Below, one piece after another: positions 54,024 through 62,009 of a stretch of DNA of 64,000 nt. The stretch is from assembly GCF_009829925.1 (NCBI RefSeq), contig NZ_SNVJ01000017.1, positions 1 through 64,000 of the forward strand, in the 5' to 3' direction. A program made the translations under genes and the position numbers. The notes below the pieces were generated by a model. That model ran no database searches. It was not told the DNA's origin and saw nothing but the letters and a program-made list of their open reading frames with translations. The stretch is from Teichococcus coralli. GTDB taxonomy: Bacteria; Pseudomonadota; Alphaproteobacteria; Acetobacterales; Acetobacteraceae. Positions within the stretch are counted from its first letter, which is position 1; the number at the start of each line of letters is the position of its first letter.

Positions 54024-55427
54024 ATGGCAGTGAGCGAGACGGCGCCCGCGGCCCGCTGGCGGCGCCTGCTCGGCGCACTCTGGGGGTTCCCCTTTCAGGG
54101 AGACGGGCTTCCCGCCGGACCCGCCGGCGGCCGCACCGCCCTTCCCTCCCCCGATGCCACCGGCAGCAAGAACATGCTGCAGCTGATCCAACTGCGCTGG
54201 CTGGCGGCGGTTGGGCAGGTGATCACGATCGGCTTCGTGCAGCTCGTGCTGGAGGTGGACCTGCCGCTGCTGCCCATGGCGGCGGTGGTGGTGGCGCTGG
54301 CGCTGCTGAACCTGCTCAGCCTGCTGCGCCTGCGGCTGCGCGCTCCCGTCGGTCAGGCCGAGCTTTTCGTGGTCCTGCTGCTGGACGTGGCGGCGCTGAC
54401 CGTGCAGCTCTATCTCAGCGGCGGGGTGACCAACCCCTTCATCTCGCTTTTCCTGCTGCAGGTCACCATGGCGGCGGTGCTGCTGCAGATCCGCTGGGCC
54501 TGGGCCATGGCGGCCATCACCACGCTCTGCTTTCTCGGCCTGTCCCTGGCGCACCGGCCGCTGGTCCTGCCCTCCGCCCTCAGCGCCGATCCCTTTCGGC
54601 TGCACCTCCAGGGGCTGCTGGTCTGCTTCATCCTGGATGCCGCGCTGCTGGTGGTTTTCGTCACCCGCGTCAGCGGCAACCTGCGCGCGCGCGACGCACG
54701 GCTGGCGGATCTCCGGCGGCAGGCGGTCGAGGAGGAGCACATCGTGCGCATGGGCCTGCTCGCCTCCGGCGCGGCGCATGAGCTGGGCACGCCGCTGGCG
54801 ACCATGTCGGTCATCCTGGGCGACTGGCGACACATGCCGGCGCTGCGCGACAGTCCCGACCTGCAGGACGACATCGAGGAGATGCAGGTGCAGCTGCGCC
54901 GCTGCAAGGAAATCATCAGCGGCATCCTGCTCTCGGCCGGAGAAGCCCGCGGCGAGGCCGCGGCGGTCACCACCCTCGACGCCTTCCTCGAGGGGCTGGT
55001 GCAGGAATGGAGCGCGCTGCGCCCGCGCGCCCGCATCTCGCTGGAGAACAACCTTGGCGGCCAGGTGCCGATCGTCGCCGATCCCACGCTGAAGCAGGTG
55101 CTGTTCAACCTGTTCAACAACGCACAGGAGGCTTTCGCCTCGCGGATCTGCCTTTCCGCCGCCCGCGACGGCGCCACGCTGATCCTGGAGGTGCGCGACA
55201 ACGGCGTGGGCTTCGCCCCCGAGATGCTGGCGCAGTTCGGCAACCCCTACCGCTCGACCAAGGCCCGCCAGGGCCGCGGCCTCGGCCTGTTCCTGGTGGT
55301 CAACGTCGTGCGCAAGCTCGGCGGCCGCGTCGCCGCCCACAACCGGCCGGAGGGCGGGGCGACGGTGACGCTCTCCCTGCCGCTGGGCTCCATCGCCATC
55401 GAAAGGAGGCGCGCCGATGCCGCATGA
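54024..55427 (+). CDS. RegB/PrrB/ActS-type redox sensor histidine kinase
   Basis: A 467-residue membrane kinase with about six helices. The quinone-sensing heptapeptide GGVTNPF is at 133-139. The H-box is ASGAAHELGTPLATMSV with His252, followed by a Cys at 294 (RRCKEI) at the position of the redox Cys of RegB. The N-box lies near 362-370 and GRGLGLFL at the end. This family senses the ubiquinone pool and oxygen. It follows SURF1 by 39 bases with a strong GGAGAGGAGGGAG site and overlaps the partner regulator. Confidence 0.93.
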   Translation: MAVSETAPAARWRRLLGALWGFPFQGDGLPAGPAGGRTALPSPDATGSKNMLQLIQLRWLAAVGQVITIGFVQLVLEVDLPLLPMAAVVVALALLNLLSLLRLRLRAPVGQAELFVVLLLDVAALTVQLYLSGGVTNPFISLFLLQVTMAAVLLQIRWAWAMAAITTLCFLGLSLAHRPLVLPSALSADPFRLHLQGLLVCFILDAALLVVFVTRVSGNLRARDARLADLRRQAVEEEHIVRMGLLASGAAHELGTPLATMSVILGDWRHMPALRDSPDLQDDIEEMQVQLRRCKEIISGILLSAGEARGEAAAVTTLDAFLEGLVQEWSALRPRARISLENNLGGQVPIVADPTLKQVLFNLFNNAQEAFASRICLSAARDGATLILEVRDNGVGFAPEMLAQFGNPYRSTKARQGRGLGLFLVVNVVRKLGGRVAAHNRPEGGATVTLSLPLGSIAIERRRADAA

Positions 55428-55950
55428 TCGCCTGCTGCTGATCGTCGAGGACGACGTCAGCCTCTCCCGGACCCTGCGGCGCTCCTTCGAGCGGCGCGGC
55501 TACGAGGTCATGGTCGCGGCGGGCCCTGAGGAGATGGAGGCGCTGCTGCGGGAGCGCACGCCGCAATACGCGGTGGTGGACCTGAAGCTGGAAGGCGCCT
55601 CCGGCCTCACCTGCGTGCAGGCGCTGCACGCGCATGACCCGGCCATGCTGATCGTCGTGCTGACCGGCTTCGCCAGCATCGCCACCGCCGTGGAGGCCAT
55701 CAAGCTGGGCGCCTGCCACTATCTGGCCAAGCCCTCCAACACCGACGACATCGAGGCCGCATTTGGCAAGGCGGCGGGGGATGCCGGCACGCCGCTCAGC
55801 CAGCGCCCGACCTCCATCAAGACGCTGGAATGGGAGCGCATCCATCAGACCCTGGCGGAAACCGGCTTCAACGTCTCGGAATCCGCCCGGCGGCTCGGGC
55901 TGCACCGCCGCACCCTGGCGCGCAAGCTGGAGAAGCGCCAGGTCGAGTAA
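55417..55950 (+). CDS. RegA/PrrA/ActR-type response regulator
   Basis: A 177-residue regulator with VEDDVSL acidic residues, phosphoacceptor Asp55 (YAVVDLKLEGASGL), a Thr switch (VLTGFAS), Lys in YLAKPSN, and a short Fis-type helix-turn-helix at the C terminus (FNVSESARRLGLHRRTLARK). The family controls respiration, carbon and nitrogen fixation genes in response to redox state. It overlaps the sensor gene by 11 bases. The nearby cyo operon is a likely target. Confidence 0.94.
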   Translation: MPHDRLLLIVEDDVSLSRTLRRSFERRGYEVMVAAGPEEMEALLRERTPQYAVVDLKLEGASGLTCVQALHAHDPAMLIVVLTGFASIATAVEAIKLGACHYLAKPSNTDDIEAAFGKAAGDAGTPLSQRPTSIKTLEWERIHQTLAETGFNVSESARRLGLHRRTLARKLEKRQVE

Positions 55951-56001
55951 TCCTCCCCCTCCTTCCGGGTGAACTCGCCTCCGCCCTTCTCTGCCGGTAG
56001 G

Positions 56002-56946
56002 ATGATCCCCGCAGGACCGGAGGCGCCGCACTTGGAACGCCGAATCGCGCTTTTCCTCGACTTCGACAACATCTTCGGCGCCCTCTGCGCCCAGGCGCCG
56101 GAAGCGGCGGAGGCCTTTGTCATCGAGCCGGCCCGCTGGCTGGACTGGCTGTCCCGCCGCCTGCCGGCCGACGAGGGCAGCAGCCGCCTGCTGCTACGGC
56201 GCTGCTACCTGAACCCTGGCGGATCGCTGTTGCTGGAGAACGGCGAGCGGGTGTTCTTCAGCAGCTTCCGCAACAGCCTGGTGCGCGCGGGCTTCCAGGT
56301 GACGGATTGCCCGCCCCTGACGCGCGGCGGCAAGACCAGCGCCGACATCGTCATGGTGATGGACGTGCTCGACGCCCTGCAGCACGCCACGCGTTTCGAC
56401 AGCTTCGTGATCCTCTCCAGCGACGCCGACTTCACGCCCGTCCTGCAGCGCCTGCGCGCGCATGACCGGAGGACCCTGCTGGTCTCCATCGGCAGCACGG
56501 CCGATGCCTATCGCGCCGCCGCCGACGAGGTGGTCGGCCCGGAGGAGTTCATCCGTGAGGGTCTCACGCTGCCGGGCACGGCTGCGGAGCGGGCGGCCGG
56601 GGCTTTGCCGGCGCGATGGGAGGAGCACGCCCCACCCGAGGACGAGCTGCCGGACCTTGCCGCGGTGCGCGAGGCCATCCTCGCCCAGGTCACGGCCGAA
56701 CTGTCCCGGGCCCCCGCCCCGTTGCATCTGCCGGCGCTGGGAAAGCGGCTGCATGAAAAGCTGGGCCCGCAGGTGCGGGCCACCGCCTTCGGCGGGGCGG
56801 GCAGCCTGGCCCGGCTGCTCGCCGCCGCCGGGGACCCGCAGATGGAGCTGATCCCCGGCTATGGCGGCGGCTGGGTGCGTGACACCGCGCGGCATCCGCC
56901 GGCCCGCCCGGACGAGGCGGCGGAGCTTCCGGCATCCCAGCCCTGA
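56002..56946 (+). CDS. NYN domain protein with C-terminal LOTUS/OST-HTH
   Basis: A 314-residue protein. The NYN (PIN-like nuclease) domain covers residues ~15-190 with the acidic motifs LFLDFDNIFGAL, KTSADIVMVMDVLDAL and SSDADFTPVLQRL. A LOTUS/OST-HTH domain lies at ~220-295 (EAILAQVTAELSRAP, LHEKLGPQVRATAFGGAGSL). Such LabA/DUF88 proteins are predicted RNA-binding ribonucleases. The start is uncertain; ATG 56002 is preferred, with GTG 55969 and TTG 56032 as alternatives. It follows RegA by 51 bases. Confidence 0.85.
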   Translation: MIPAGPEAPHLERRIALFLDFDNIFGALCAQAPEAAEAFVIEPARWLDWLSRRLPADEGSSRLLLRRCYLNPGGSLLLENGERVFFSSFRNSLVRAGFQVTDCPPLTRGGKTSADIVMVMDVLDALQHATRFDSFVILSSDADFTPVLQRLRAHDRRTLLVSIGSTADAYRAAADEVVGPEEFIREGLTLPGTAAERAAGALPARWEEHAPPEDELPDLAAVREAILAQVTAELSRAPAPLHLPALGKRLHEKLGPQVRATAFGGAGSLARLLAAAGDPQMELIPGYGGGWVRDTARHPPARPDEAAELPASQP

Positions 56947-56955
56947 AAGGCGCCG

Positions 56956-57014
56956 CCCCGCCGGCGCAGGCGAGGGCGAGCAGTCGCCTCCCTGGCCTCT
57001 CGCTTCCGGCGGGG
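56956..57014. terminator. Long inverted repeat between convergent genes
   Basis: CCCCGCCGG (56956-56964) and CCGGCGGGG (57006-57014) are perfect inverse arms with a 41-base loop that contains a smaller possible hairpin (GGCGA/TCGCC). It lies between the NYN gene and the convergent TctC gene; a terminator role is a guess. Confidence 0.3.
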
Positions 57015-57071
57015 TCAGGGGGCACATGCGATGGTTTCCCGGCCGGGCTCCAGCGGCGGCCCTGATCCCCC

Positions 57072-58046
57072 TCAGTTCGCCGTCACGCCCGCCACCTGGA
57101 TCAGCTTCGCCCAGCGGTCGAGTTCGGAGTGGATCAGCGAGGCGAACTGCTCCGGCGTCATCGGCGCCGGCACCGCCCCCTCCTGCTCCAGCCGCTGCTT
57201 GACCGCCGGCGAGTTCAGGCTGGCGTTCACCTCTTCATTGAGGCGCAGAATGATGGCCGGCGGCGTGGCCGCAGGCGCCGCGATGCCATACCAGGGCACG
57301 ACATCGAAGCCGGGCGAGAGGGTTTCCGCGACCGTGGGCAATTCGGGCAGGCTGGCGACGCGCCCGGCGCTGGAAACGGCGAGGGCCCGCAGCAGGTCCT
57401 GCCGCACCAGGGGCATCACGGTTGGCGCGCCACCGAGCGTCACGTCCACCCGGCCGGCCACCAGATCGTTCAGCGCCGGTCCGAGGCCGCGATAGGGCAC
57501 ATGCTCCATCTCCAGGCCCAGCGCGTTGAGGAAGGCGAGCATGACGATATGGCCGGCGCTGCCGTTGCCGGCCGAGCAGTAGCGGAGCTGGTTGGGGTGG
57601 GCGCGGACGTGGTCAACGAAGCTCCTCACGTCCTGGAAGGGCAGCTTCGGGTGCACCACCAGCACATTGGGCACCTTGGCGATCATCGCCACCGGCGCGA
57701 AGTCCTTCAGCACGTCGTAGGGCAGGTTCGGGTAGATCGCCGGATTGACCGCCAGGGTGCCGATATGCCCGAGCAGCAGCGTGTAGCCGTCGGGCGCCGA
57801 GCGCGCCACGTTCTCCGCCCCCACGGCGCCGCCGGCGCCGGCGCGGTTCTCCACCACGACGGGCTGGCCAAGCCGCGGCGAGAGCTGGTCGGCGATGGCG
57901 CGGCCCAGCGTGTCGTTGGCGGCGCCGGGCGGAAAGGGCACCACCAGCCGCAGCGGCTGGCTCGGCCAGGCCGGCTCGGCACGCAGGCCGATCGCCGGCA
58001 TGGCGAGCCCCGCCGCCGCACCGAGCAGCAGCTCGCGCCGCCTCAT
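57072..58046 (-). CDS. TctC/Bug-type solute-binding protein
   Basis: A 324-residue exported receptor with signal peptide LLLGAAAGLAMPAIGLRAEP, then WPSQPLRLVVPFPPGAANDT, the central LRYCSAGNGSAGHIVMLAFL and the late LPTVAETLSPGFDVVPWYGI, all typical of Bug proteins. It binds an unknown carboxylate. The ATG overlaps the CoA-transferase stop (ATGA), so receptor and enzymes are co-expressed. No membrane TctA/TctB partners are in the window. Confidence 0.91.
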   Translation of the reverse strand: MRRRELLLGAAAGLAMPAIGLRAEPAWPSQPLRLVVPFPPGAANDTLGRAIADQLSPRLGQPVVVENRAGAGGAVGAENVARSAPDGYTLLLGHIGTLAVNPAIYPNLPYDVLKDFAPVAMIAKVPNVLVVHPKLPFQDVRSFVDHVRAHPNQLRYCSAGNGSAGHIVMLAFLNALGLEMEHVPYRGLGPALNDLVAGRVDVTLGGAPTVMPLVRQDLLRALAVSSAGRVASLPELPTVAETLSPGFDVVPWYGIAAPAATPPAIILRLNEEVNASLNSPAVKQRLEQEGAVPAPMTPEQFASLIHSELDRWAKLIQVAGVTAN

Positions 58047-59239
58047 GACCCGCTCCCGCCGCGGCCGCGCAGCGCCGTCCGCTCCGTCTCGGAATAGCCG
58101 AGCTCGCGCAGGATGGCCTCGCCGTCCTCGTCCAGCCGCGGCGCCAGACGCGAGGGTGCGGCGCCGCTGCCTGAGTAGCGGTTCGCGTGACGCAGCCCGA
58201 GCATGGTTTCCTCCGTATGTTGTTCTGGTTCTTCGGTGAGCGTGCCGGAGCCGCGCAGCTGCGGGTCGTCCAGCAGGCTTTCCAGCGTGTGGAAGCGCAT
58301 CGCCGGCACGTCGTGCCGGCGCAGCAGCGGCAGCCATTCGTCGGTGGTGCGCGCGGCCATCGCCTCGGTGCGCACGCGGAAATAGGCGGCGACGTTCTCC
58401 AGCCGGGCGCCGACGCTGCGGAAGCGCGGGTCCTCCTTCAGCTCGGGCCGGCCGATGGCGTCGAAGAAGCCGCGCGCCTGCGCGTCGGTATTGGCGGAGA
58501 CGCAGATATGGCCGTCCCTGGTCGGCAGCGGGCGGGCGTCGGGCGTCATGATGCGCGGGTCGCCGAATTCGCCCTCCGGACCGAAGGTGCGCTGGCCCAT
58601 GTGCTCTGACAGCACGAAGGCCGCCGCGTTCTCGAACATCGGCACCTCGATGGCCTGCCCGGCGCCGTCGCGCCCGCGCCCGACCAGCGCGGCGCAGATC
58701 GCCTGCGCGGCGACGATGCCGACGATGTGGTCGGTCAGCACGAAGGGGGCGAAGCGCGGCTCGCCGGTCTGCCGCTGGAAGCAGGCGGCGACGCCCGAAA
58801 GCCCCTGGATGATGGTGTCGTAGGCCGGCGCGCCGTCATAGGGGCCGCCGCTGGCGAAGCCGGAGATGGTGCAGTGGATCATCTTCGGGTTCAGCGCCGC
58901 CATGCTGGCCCAGTCGAGCCCCAGCGCGGCCAGGGCGCGCGCGCGCATGTTGCTGACGAAGACGTCCGTGCGCGCCGCCAGCCGCCGCATCACCGCGCGC
59001 CCGGCCTCGCTCTTGAGGTCGAGCACGATGGAGCGCTTGTTGCGGTTGAAGTGCAGGAACTTCGGCGACATGCCGGGCTGACGCGCCTTGCCGCCGAGGC
59101 GGCGCATCAGGTCGCCCTCCGGCGGCTCCACCTTGATGACCTCGGCGCCCTGTTCGGCCAGCAGCAGCGTCGCGGTAGGGCCGACGATGACCCCGGTGGC
59201 GTCCAGCACGCGGATGCCGGCGAGCGGGCCGCCGCTCAT
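58043..59239 (-). CDS. CaiB/BaiF family CoA-transferase
   Basis: A 398-residue class III CoA-transferase. The start GIRVLDATGVIVGPTATLLL with the CoA-binding AEVIKVEPPEGD is typical, the catalytic Asp is probably in FVLTDHIVGIVAAQ, and the C-terminal half has LPTRDGHICVSANTDAQARG. It moves CoA between a dicarboxylate or other acid and an acyl-CoA donor. It overlaps the dehydratase gene and the TctC gene (ATGA on both sides), so import and activation of one acid is the natural reading. Confidence 0.93.
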   Translation of the reverse strand: MSGGPLAGIRVLDATGVIVGPTATLLLAEQGAEVIKVEPPEGDLMRRLGGKARQPGMSPKFLHFNRNKRSIVLDLKSEAGRAVMRRLAARTDVFVSNMRARALAALGLDWASMAALNPKMIHCTISGFASGGPYDGAPAYDTIIQGLSGVAACFQRQTGEPRFAPFVLTDHIVGIVAAQAICAALVGRGRDGAGQAIEVPMFENAAAFVLSEHMGQRTFGPEGEFGDPRIMTPDARPLPTRDGHICVSANTDAQARGFFDAIGRPELKEDPRFRSVGARLENVAAYFRVRTEAMAARTTDEWLPLLRRHDVPAMRFHTLESLLDDPQLRGSGTLTEEPEQHTEETMLGLRHANRYSGSGAAPSRLAPRLDEDGEAILRELGYSETERTALRGRGGSGS

Positions 59240-60096
59240 GCCGCGGCCTCGCCTTCGGCGATGGGCCGCCCGGCCTCGTCCAGCGCCCAGAGCAGCAGCC
59301 GCCCGTCCGCTTCCTGCCGGCAGCGCAGCTCGCCCCGCCGCCCGACGAAGAAGGGCCGCACGTTGCGCACGGAAAGCCGCCCGATCCGCCCGCCCGGCAA
59401 CTGCCGCTTGGCCATTTCGCAGAGCCGCAGCGCGGTCAGCCCGCCATTCACCACCAGGGCGGGATAGCCCTCCTCCTGCGTGGCGTAGGGCTGGTCGTAG
59501 TGGATGCGGTGGCCGTTGAAGGTGACGGCCGAGTAGCGGAACAGCGTCACCGTGTCCGGCGCGTAGACCTCGGTGGCGGTCGGCTCCGGCAGGGGCGCCG
59601 GGGCCGGCGGGGGGGCGGCGGCCGCCCTGGTGGCCTCCTCGCGGTAGACGATGTCGTGTTCCTCGGTCACGACCACCTGGCCGTCCGCCGCAACGCTGTG
59701 GTCCACCCGCACAAAGACCATCCGGCCGCTGCGCCCGGTCTTCGGCGTCACCGCCGCGATGGTGGAGGTGCGGCGCAACTCCGCGCCGATCGGCAGCGGC
59801 GCCAGGAAGCGGATGCGCCGCCCGGCAAACATGCGGCGCGGCAGCGGCACCGGCGGCAGGAAGTCGCCCTTGCGCGGGTGCCCGTCCGGCCCGAGCTGCG
59901 ACTGCGGCGTGACCGGGCCGAAGAACACGGCGTGCCAGCCCTCGGGCAGGGCGTCGCCGCGCCGGAAGCCCATGGCGTCACGGTCCATCAGCGCCGCCAG
60001 GCGGCGCACGATGGGCAGGGCGGCCTCGTCCTCCGCCACCTCGCTGCGCCCGACCCAGCCCTGCAGCGCCTCAATTTCGGCCGCCATGTCCTGCAT
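59236..60096 (-). CDS. FAS1-like/MaoC-type dehydratase (mesaconyl-CoA hydratase-like)
   Basis: A 286-residue two-hotdog hydratase. The N-terminal half (residues ~5-145, VTPQSQLGPDGHPRKGDFLP, RRMFAGRRIRF) is the FAS1-like dehydratase domain. The C-terminal half has the catalytic NGHRIHYD preceded by RYSAVTF, as in mesaconyl-C4-CoA hydratase and itaconyl-CoA hydratase. It likely hydrates the CoA ester made by the neighbouring CoA-transferase. It is the first gene of the unit and is divergent from a LysR regulator. Confidence 0.87.
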   Translation of the reverse strand: MQDMAAEIEALQGWVGRSEVAEDEAALPIVRRLAALMDRDAMGFRRGDALPEGWHAVFFGPVTPQSQLGPDGHPRKGDFLPPVPLPRRMFAGRRIRFLAPLPIGAELRRTSTIAAVTPKTGRSGRMVFVRVDHSVAADGQVVVTEEHDIVYREEATRAAAAPPPAPAPLPEPTATEVYAPDTVTLFRYSAVTFNGHRIHYDQPYATQEEGYPALVVNGGLTALRLCEMAKRQLPGGRIGRLSVRNVRPFFVGRRGELRCRQEADGRLLLWALDEAGRPIAEGEAAA

Positions 60097-60170
60097 CGCG
60101 TTTCCTCCTTTGGGCCTTCATCTGGCCGGGAGTTCGCCCATGCGTCCAATGCAATGCGGTGACAGTCCGA

Positions 60171-60183
60171 TGCATCGCGCGCA
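60171..60183. promoter_or_regulatory. Candidate LysR box (T-N11-A)
   Basis: TGC and GCA arms separated by seven bases form a T-N11-A interrupted palindrome 12 bases before the LysR start and 75 bases from the dehydratase start, inside the 98-base divergent gap. This is the classical form and place for a LysR binding site. Confidence 0.4.
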
Positions 60184-60194
60184 TCATCGCGGCC

Positions 60195-61109
60195 ATGCAT
60201 CTCGACCTGCCCGGGCTGGAGGCCTTCCTGGCGGTGGCCGATCTCGGCTCCTTCCAGCGCGCCGCGGCGCGGCTCGGCATCAGCCAGCCGGCGCTGACCC
60301 GGCGACTGCAGCGGCTGGAGCAGATCGTCGGGCAGGAGCTGCTGCTGCGCCGCTCCCGCCCGGTCCGCCTCAGCCCGGCCGGGGCGGCGCTGCTGCCCGA
60401 GGCGCAGGGCGCCCTGGCGCAGCTTGCCGACGCCCTGCGCCGCGCCGGCGGCCGGGCGGAGACGCAGGACGTCGCCTTCGGCTGCCTGCCGACCCTGGCG
60501 GTGCGCTATCTCGGCCCGTTGCTGGCGCGCCACCGCCGGCACTGGCGCGGCGAGGTCATCGTCTATGACCTCTCCGGCGCCGAGATCCGCAACATGCTGC
60601 AGGAGGGGCGGCTCGACTTCGCGCTTGCCGCCCTCGGCCCCGAGCACTGGGACGTCGAGAGCATCCCGTTGCTGGAGGAACCCTTCTTCCTGGTCTGCCC
60701 GGCGGGCCACCGGCTGGCCGGCCGCGCCGCCGTCGCCTGGGGCGAGCTGGCCAAGGAGCCGCTGGTCTCCATCGGGCCGCTCAGCGAGAACCGGCGCATC
60801 ATCGAGGCCGCGCTGCGCCGCGCGCGGGTGGCGGCGCCCTGGCGGATCGAGGTGCGGCACCTTTCCACCGCGGTGGCGCTGGTGGCGGCGGGGGCGGGGC
60901 TCACCGCCCTGCCCGCCTCCGCCATCGCCGGGCGCGCGGGCGAGGGCGTGGTGGCGGTGCCGCTGGTGGAGCCGGCCCTGACCCGCCGCATCGGCCTGCT
61001 GCGGCGGCGGGACCGGGCGCCCTCCCCCGCCGCGCGCGACCTGATGGAGCAGATCCTGGCGACGCTCGGTGGCCAGGGCCGCGCGCCCCGCCAGGTTCGA
61101 TCGGATTAG
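60195..61109 (+). CDS. LysR-family transcriptional regulator
   Basis: A 304-residue regulator. The winged-helix start is [20 protein letters not shown] with [20 protein letters not shown], and a full effector-binding domain follows ([40 protein letters not shown]). It is intact, unlike the decayed LysR gene at 8.6 kb. By the usual logic of the family it controls the divergent dehydratase-CoA-transferase-TctC genes in response to the acid or its CoA ester. ATG 60195 is chosen over a GTG 12 codons upstream. Confidence 0.92.
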   Translation: MHLDLPGLEAFLAVADLGSFQRAAARLGISQPALTRRLQRLEQIVGQELLLRRSRPVRLSPAGAALLPEAQGALAQLADALRRAGGRAETQDVAFGCLPTLAVRYLGPLLARHRRHWRGEVIVYDLSGAEIRNMLQEGRLDFALAALGPEHWDVESIPLLEEPFFLVCPAGHRLAGRAAVAWGELAKEPLVSIGPLSENRRIIEAALRRARVAAPWRIEVRHLSTAVALVAAGAGLTALPASAIAGRAGEGVVAVPLVEPALTRRIGLLRRRDRAPSPAARDLMEQILATLGGQGRAPRQVRSD

Positions 61110-61213
61110 GCAACGGACGGCGCACCTGCCGTGTTCTGCCTCCATGCTCCGCAAACCGGCCGCGGCGGGAGCCGCTGCCCGCGCCATCGCGGAGCCCGGA
61201 AAGGGAGGCTGCG

Positions 61214-61429
61214 ATGCCGGACCATGTCTACAAGGTGGTCGAGCTGGTCGGCTCGTCGAAAACGGGCATCGAGGATGCCATCCAGGGCGCGGTCAGCCGC
61301 GCCAGCAGCACGCTGCGGAACCTGCGCTGGTTCGAGGTGGTGCAGGTGCGCGGCGCCGTCGGCGACGACGGCGAGGTGGACCACTACCAGGTCACGCTGA
61401 AGGCCGGCTTCACCCTTGAGGATGGCTGA
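61214..61429 (+). CDS. Dodecin family flavin-binding protein
   Basis: A 71-residue dodecin ([43 protein letters not shown]). Dodecins form 12-subunit hollow shells that store or buffer FMN/riboflavin; the conserved Trp and Gln of the flavin-stacking site are present. It has a GGAGG-type ribosome site. Two small unknown genes follow closely on the same strand. Confidence 0.94.
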   Translation: MPDHVYKVVELVGSSKTGIEDAIQGAVSRASSTLRNLRWFEVVQVRGAVGDDGEVDHYQVTLKAGFTLEDG

Positions 61430-61439
61430 GGAGGAGACG

Positions 61440-61736
61440 ATGTATCTCGCGCGGTTTTCCTATGACGTGCTGCCCGTCAACCGGCAGCGCGCCGTCGAGC
61501 TGATCCGCCAGGAGATGGCGGCGGCCGGCCGCAACGGCCTCAAGGGCCGGCTGCTGGTGCCGCTCACCCGCGGACAGGGCGGCGCGGCGCTCCAGTTCGA
61601 GGTGGAGCTCGCCAGCCTCGACCAGTTCGAGAGCCTGCGCCAGCAGGGCGGCGGCGACGATGCCGGCGACTGGATGCGCGCCTTCAGCGAGATCCTGCTC
61701 TCGCCGCCCTCGGTGGAACTCCTGCGGATCGCGTGA
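61440..61736 (+). CDS. Small hypothetical protein
   Basis: A 98-residue protein (MYLARFSYDVLPVNRQRAVE, LLVPLTRGQGGAALQFEVEL) beginning after GGAGGAGA, 10 bases after the dodecin stop. The pattern of alternating strands and helices resembles a ferredoxin-like (dimeric alpha-beta barrel, ABM-type) fold, but no family is confirmed. It is probably co-transcribed with dodecin. Confidence 0.65.
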   Translation: MYLARFSYDVLPVNRQRAVELIRQEMAAAGRNGLKGRLLVPLTRGQGGAALQFEVELASLDQFESLRQQGGGDDAGDWMRAFSEILLSPPSVELLRIA

Positions 61737-61743
61737 GGATGCC

Positions 61744-61938
61744 ATGGTCACCCGCATTGTCCGGCGCCCGGTCTCGCTGACCTTCGACGAGGAGATCATC
61801 GAGGAATACAAGGCCAGGGGCGTGACCATCGCCCCCGCCCCGGGCGAGTCTTCCAAGCTCGTCATCTCCGCCCCGGACGAGGCGGCCGCCGATGCCGCCG
61901 AGATCTGGCTTGCGGAGATGGACACGCCCGCCGACTGA
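61744..61938 (+). CDS. Small hypothetical protein
   Basis: A 64-residue acidic protein (RRPVSLTFDEEIIEEYKARG, then APDEAAADAAEIWLAEMD) starting seven bases after the previous stop. No signal peptide or known family. Spacing suggests it belongs with the dodecin pair. Confidence 0.6.
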   Translation: MVTRIVRRPVSLTFDEEIIEEYKARGVTIAPAPGESSKLVISAPDEAAADAAEIWLAEMDTPAD

Positions 61939-61978
61939 TCGTCGGGTTCGGCGAAGCCATCGTTTCCACGCCAGGCCA

Positions 61979-62001
61979 CCCGGGAGGCGAAACCTCCCGG
62001 G
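61979..62001. terminator. Hairpin between convergent genes
   Basis: CCCGGGAGG (61979-61987) pairs perfectly with CCTCCCGGG (61993-62001) around CGAAA, between the small dodecin-linked gene and the convergent TRAP permease gene. Confidence 0.6.
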
Positions 62002-62009
62002 GAGCGCCT

